A stretch of 64,000 nt of DNA, taken from positions 1 through 64,000 of the forward strand of contig JAJDDY010000028.1 in NCBI GenBank assembly GCA_029260075.1. The letters run 5' to 3'. Origin of the DNA: Phycisphaerae bacterium. Lineage in GTDB: Bacteria; Planctomycetota; Phycisphaerae; UBA1845. The notes beneath the pieces were generated by a model. The model worked only from the letters and a program-made list of their open reading frames with translations, made no database searches and was not told the DNA's origin. Positions 62,641-64,000 of this stretch are shown here, in pieces (the stretch's first letter is position 1; every line of letters starts with the position of its first letter). A program made the position numbers and the translations under genes.

Positions 62641-63432
62641 ATGAATGCGATGGATTGGGGGATGAGCAATCGGCTCGCCGGAATCATCAAGCCCGACAGC
62701 GGGCGGTGTGTGATGCTGGCGATCGATCACGGATATTTTCAAGGCCCGACCACCGGGTTGGAGCGGCCTGGCGAGACGGTGGCGCCGCTGCTCGATCACG
62801 CGGACGCCCTGATGCTGACGCGCGGGGTTTTGCGGAACACGATCGACACCGCTCGGCGTATTCCGATCGTCCTGCGCGTGTCCGGTGGGACGAGCATTCT
62901 GAAGGACGACCTCTCGCAGGAAGATCTTACGGTCTCGATCGAAGATGCGATTCGGCTCAATGCGTCGGCGCTGGCGATCTCGGTGTTTGTGGGTTCGGAC
63001 AACGAAAAGCAGACGCTCACGAACCTGTCGCGTTTGGTTGATGACGGTCAGCGGTATGGCCTGCCTGTGCTTGCGGTGACGGCGGTGGGTAAGGACATGG
63101 TTCGCGAGGCGCGGTACCTCGGATTGGCTTGCCGCATTGCGGCGGAGCTCGGTGCCCAAGTGGTTAAAACGTACTACTGCGAGGGTTTCGAAAAGGTAGT
63201 CGCTGGATGCCCGGTGCCGATCGTGATTGCCGGTGGTAAGAAGATTGAGGAGCGGGACGCGCTTCGTTTGGCTCATCGGGCGGTGTCGGAAGGTGCGGCC
63301 GGCGTGGACATGGGGCGGAACATTTTTCAATCGCGATGGCCTGTGCAGATGATTCAGGCCGTGCGGAGCATAGTACACGAAGGCTTGACCGACGCCCAAG
63401 CGTGGGAGCGGTTTGAGCAGGCCATCGGCTGA
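62641..63432 (+). CDS. lsrF: LsrF-like class I aldolase/thiolase
   Basis: In Escherichia coli LsrF is a class I aldolase-fold thiolase that cleaves phosphorylated autoinducer-2 product (P-HPD) with CoA. This 263-residue protein matches LsrF through most of its length: [20 protein letters not shown] (written from GRCVMLAID onward), [53 protein letters not shown] (Schiff-base Lys in VKTYY), IVIAGGKK and [12 protein letters not shown]. coli LsrF is about 290 residues and has an extra N-terminal tail. No lsrK, lsrR or transporter is visible; instead a YciI-like gene and a class II aldolase gene follow, so the substrate may be another phosphorylated ketose. Starts with ATG after GGGAGA. Confidence 0.85.
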   Translation: MNAMDWGMSNRLAGIIKPDSGRCVMLAIDHGYFQGPTTGLERPGETVAPLLDHADALMLTRGVLRNTIDTARRIPIVLRVSGGTSILKDDLSQEDLTVSIEDAIRLNASALAISVFVGSDNEKQTLTNLSRLVDDGQRYGLPVLAVTAVGKDMVREARYLGLACRIAAELGAQVVKTYYCEGFEKVVAGCPVPIVIAGGKKIEERDALRLAHRAVSEGAAGVDMGRNIFQSRWPVQMIQAVRSIVHEGLTDAQAWERFEQAIG

Positions 63433-63445
63433 TTGGAGACGGGCG

Positions 63446-63742
63446 ATGGCGACGTTTGTCATGATCGGCTGGGACGGTCTCGAGGGTCCGGATCGCCGCG
63501 ATGTCCATCGGCGCGCTCACGTGGATCACATCACTTCGCTCGATCGAAGCGGTCGAATCGTCTTTGCCGGGCCGATTCGTGACGACACCGGCGCCAAGTC
63601 TATCGGTGCGGTCATCGTCTTCGGCGCCGACGATCTGGACGAAGCGCGGCGCACCGTCGACAGCGATCCTTACGTTGCGGGCGGTGTGTTCAAGACGGTA
63701 TCGGTGTCGCCCTTCAAGACCGTACTTCCGGAATCGAAATGA
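63446..63742 (+). CDS. YciI-like small protein
   Basis: A 98-residue protein of the YciI/dimeric alpha-beta barrel type. MATFVMIGWDGLEGPDRRDV opens the fold, HRRAHVDHITSLDRSGRIVF and AGPIRDDTGAKSIGAVIVFG give the central helix and sheet, and DSDPYVAGGVFKTVSVSPF is the usual ending of the family. Such proteins act as small dehydratase- or isomerase-like enzymes, mostly uncharacterised; LsrG, which works beside LsrF in E. coli, belongs to the same general dimeric-barrel fold. GGAGA is 5 bases before the ATG. It lies 13 bases after lsrF and overlaps the next gene by four bases, so one operon. Confidence 0.8.
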   Translation: MATFVMIGWDGLEGPDRRDVHRRAHVDHITSLDRSGRIVFAGPIRDDTGAKSIGAVIVFGADDLDEARRTVDSDPYVAGGVFKTVSVSPFKTVLPESK

Positions 63743-64000
63743 ACGATCGATGGTTGGATCAGGACGCCGCTTCTGCGATTGAGCGATGGGGCGACGTACA
63801 TGGCAAAGAGTTCGCCTTGCGTCTCTACACGGCGCGGCTGATCGGTTCTGACCCGAGTCTTGTGCTTCATGGCGGCGGCAACGTGTCGCTCAAGGGTCGA
63901 ACCCAGACGATTCTTGGCGACGTAATTGATACGATTTTCGTCAAAGGCTCTGGTGGCGATCTGGCCACGATCGATTCGACGGGTATGCCCGGTCTCGATC
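63739..64000 (+). CDS. Class II aldolase/adducin-family protein, 5' part
   Basis: The ATG overlaps the YciI-like stop codon (ATGA). The 87 visible residues read MNDRWLDQDAASAIERWGDV, SLVLHGGGNVSLKG and VKGSGGDLATIDSTGMPGL. GGGN-S-K and KGSGGDL are the substrate phosphate/Zn region of class II aldolases, in particular the long forms fused to a short-chain dehydrogenase (rhamnulose-phosphate aldolase type). The gene runs out of the window, so the fusion cannot be seen. It probably acts with the two upstream genes on a phosphorylated sugar. Confidence 0.75.
   Translation, partial: MNDRWLDQDAASAIERWGDVHGKEFALRLYTARLIGSDPSLVLHGGGNVSLKGRTQTILGDVIDTIFVKGSGGDLATIDSTGMPGLD

Overview
The window reads as a high-GC chromosomal segment of a diderm bacterium, most likely a member of the Planctomycetota; the class cannot be fixed from the sequence. 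Three things point there: very large secreted Cys-rich proteins that end in dockerin-like Ca-binding repeats, FG-GAP/ASPIC (CRTAC1-like) proteins beside a multihaem cytochrome, and many short extragenic palindromes of the type that translates as GTGFQPV. LpxA and an MlaA-type lipoprotein indicate an outer membrane.

Layout. 1-9 kb: the start of an IS110-like transposase at the edge, a DtxR/MntR-type regulator, a coiled-coil lipoprotein with three C-terminal Cys-rich repeats, a two-Kazal-domain lipoprotein, and a 1236-residue secreted protein with its own terminator. 10-13 kb: lpxA, a family 4 uracil-DNA glycosylase and an alpha/beta hydrolase. 13-20.6 kb: a three-gene unit made of a cytochrome b561-like/five-haem cytochrome c fusion, a CRTAC1-like ASPIC/UnbV protein, and a TPR + FG-GAP lipoprotein. 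20.8-30.9 kb: a secreted dockerin protein, purM, a 27-residue membrane peptide, a class I aminotransferase, an MlaA-alpha/beta hydrolase fusion, purF and an Eis-like acetyltransferase. 31-40.3 kb: a lipid kinase enclosed by two inverted MITE-like elements, then a tightly overlapping four-gene operon on the minus strand (acyl reductase-acyl ligase-ACP-acyltransferase megaenzyme, HAD phosphatase, zinc alcohol dehydrogenase, LarA-like protein) that resembles bacterial ether-lipid (Elb-type) loci. 40.7-49.3 kb: a MutS2 lacking its Smr nuclease, an HtrA-like protease, tRNA-Asp, a phosphohexomutase, a CHRD lipoprotein and rsmA. 49.5-55 kb: a scrap region with IS4 and RHS fragments, a truncated beta-lactamase-like gene, orphan genes, tRNA-Leu and a TPR lipoprotein. 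55.3-62.4 kb: a Gly-rich secreted protein and a 1904-residue secreted protein (CARDB, thrombospondin type 3, dockerin). 62.6-64 kb: an lsrF homologue, a YciI-like protein and the start of a class II aldolase gene.

The most notable signals are the Elb-like operon with an adjoining lipid kinase, a set of modular palindromic elements that abut genes so that the element's terminal TAG is the gene's stop codon (three cases), the haem-b/haem-c + CRTAC1 + TPR electron-transfer-like unit, and the MlaA-hydrolase fusion. All functional statements are inferred from sequence patterns; no database search was run.
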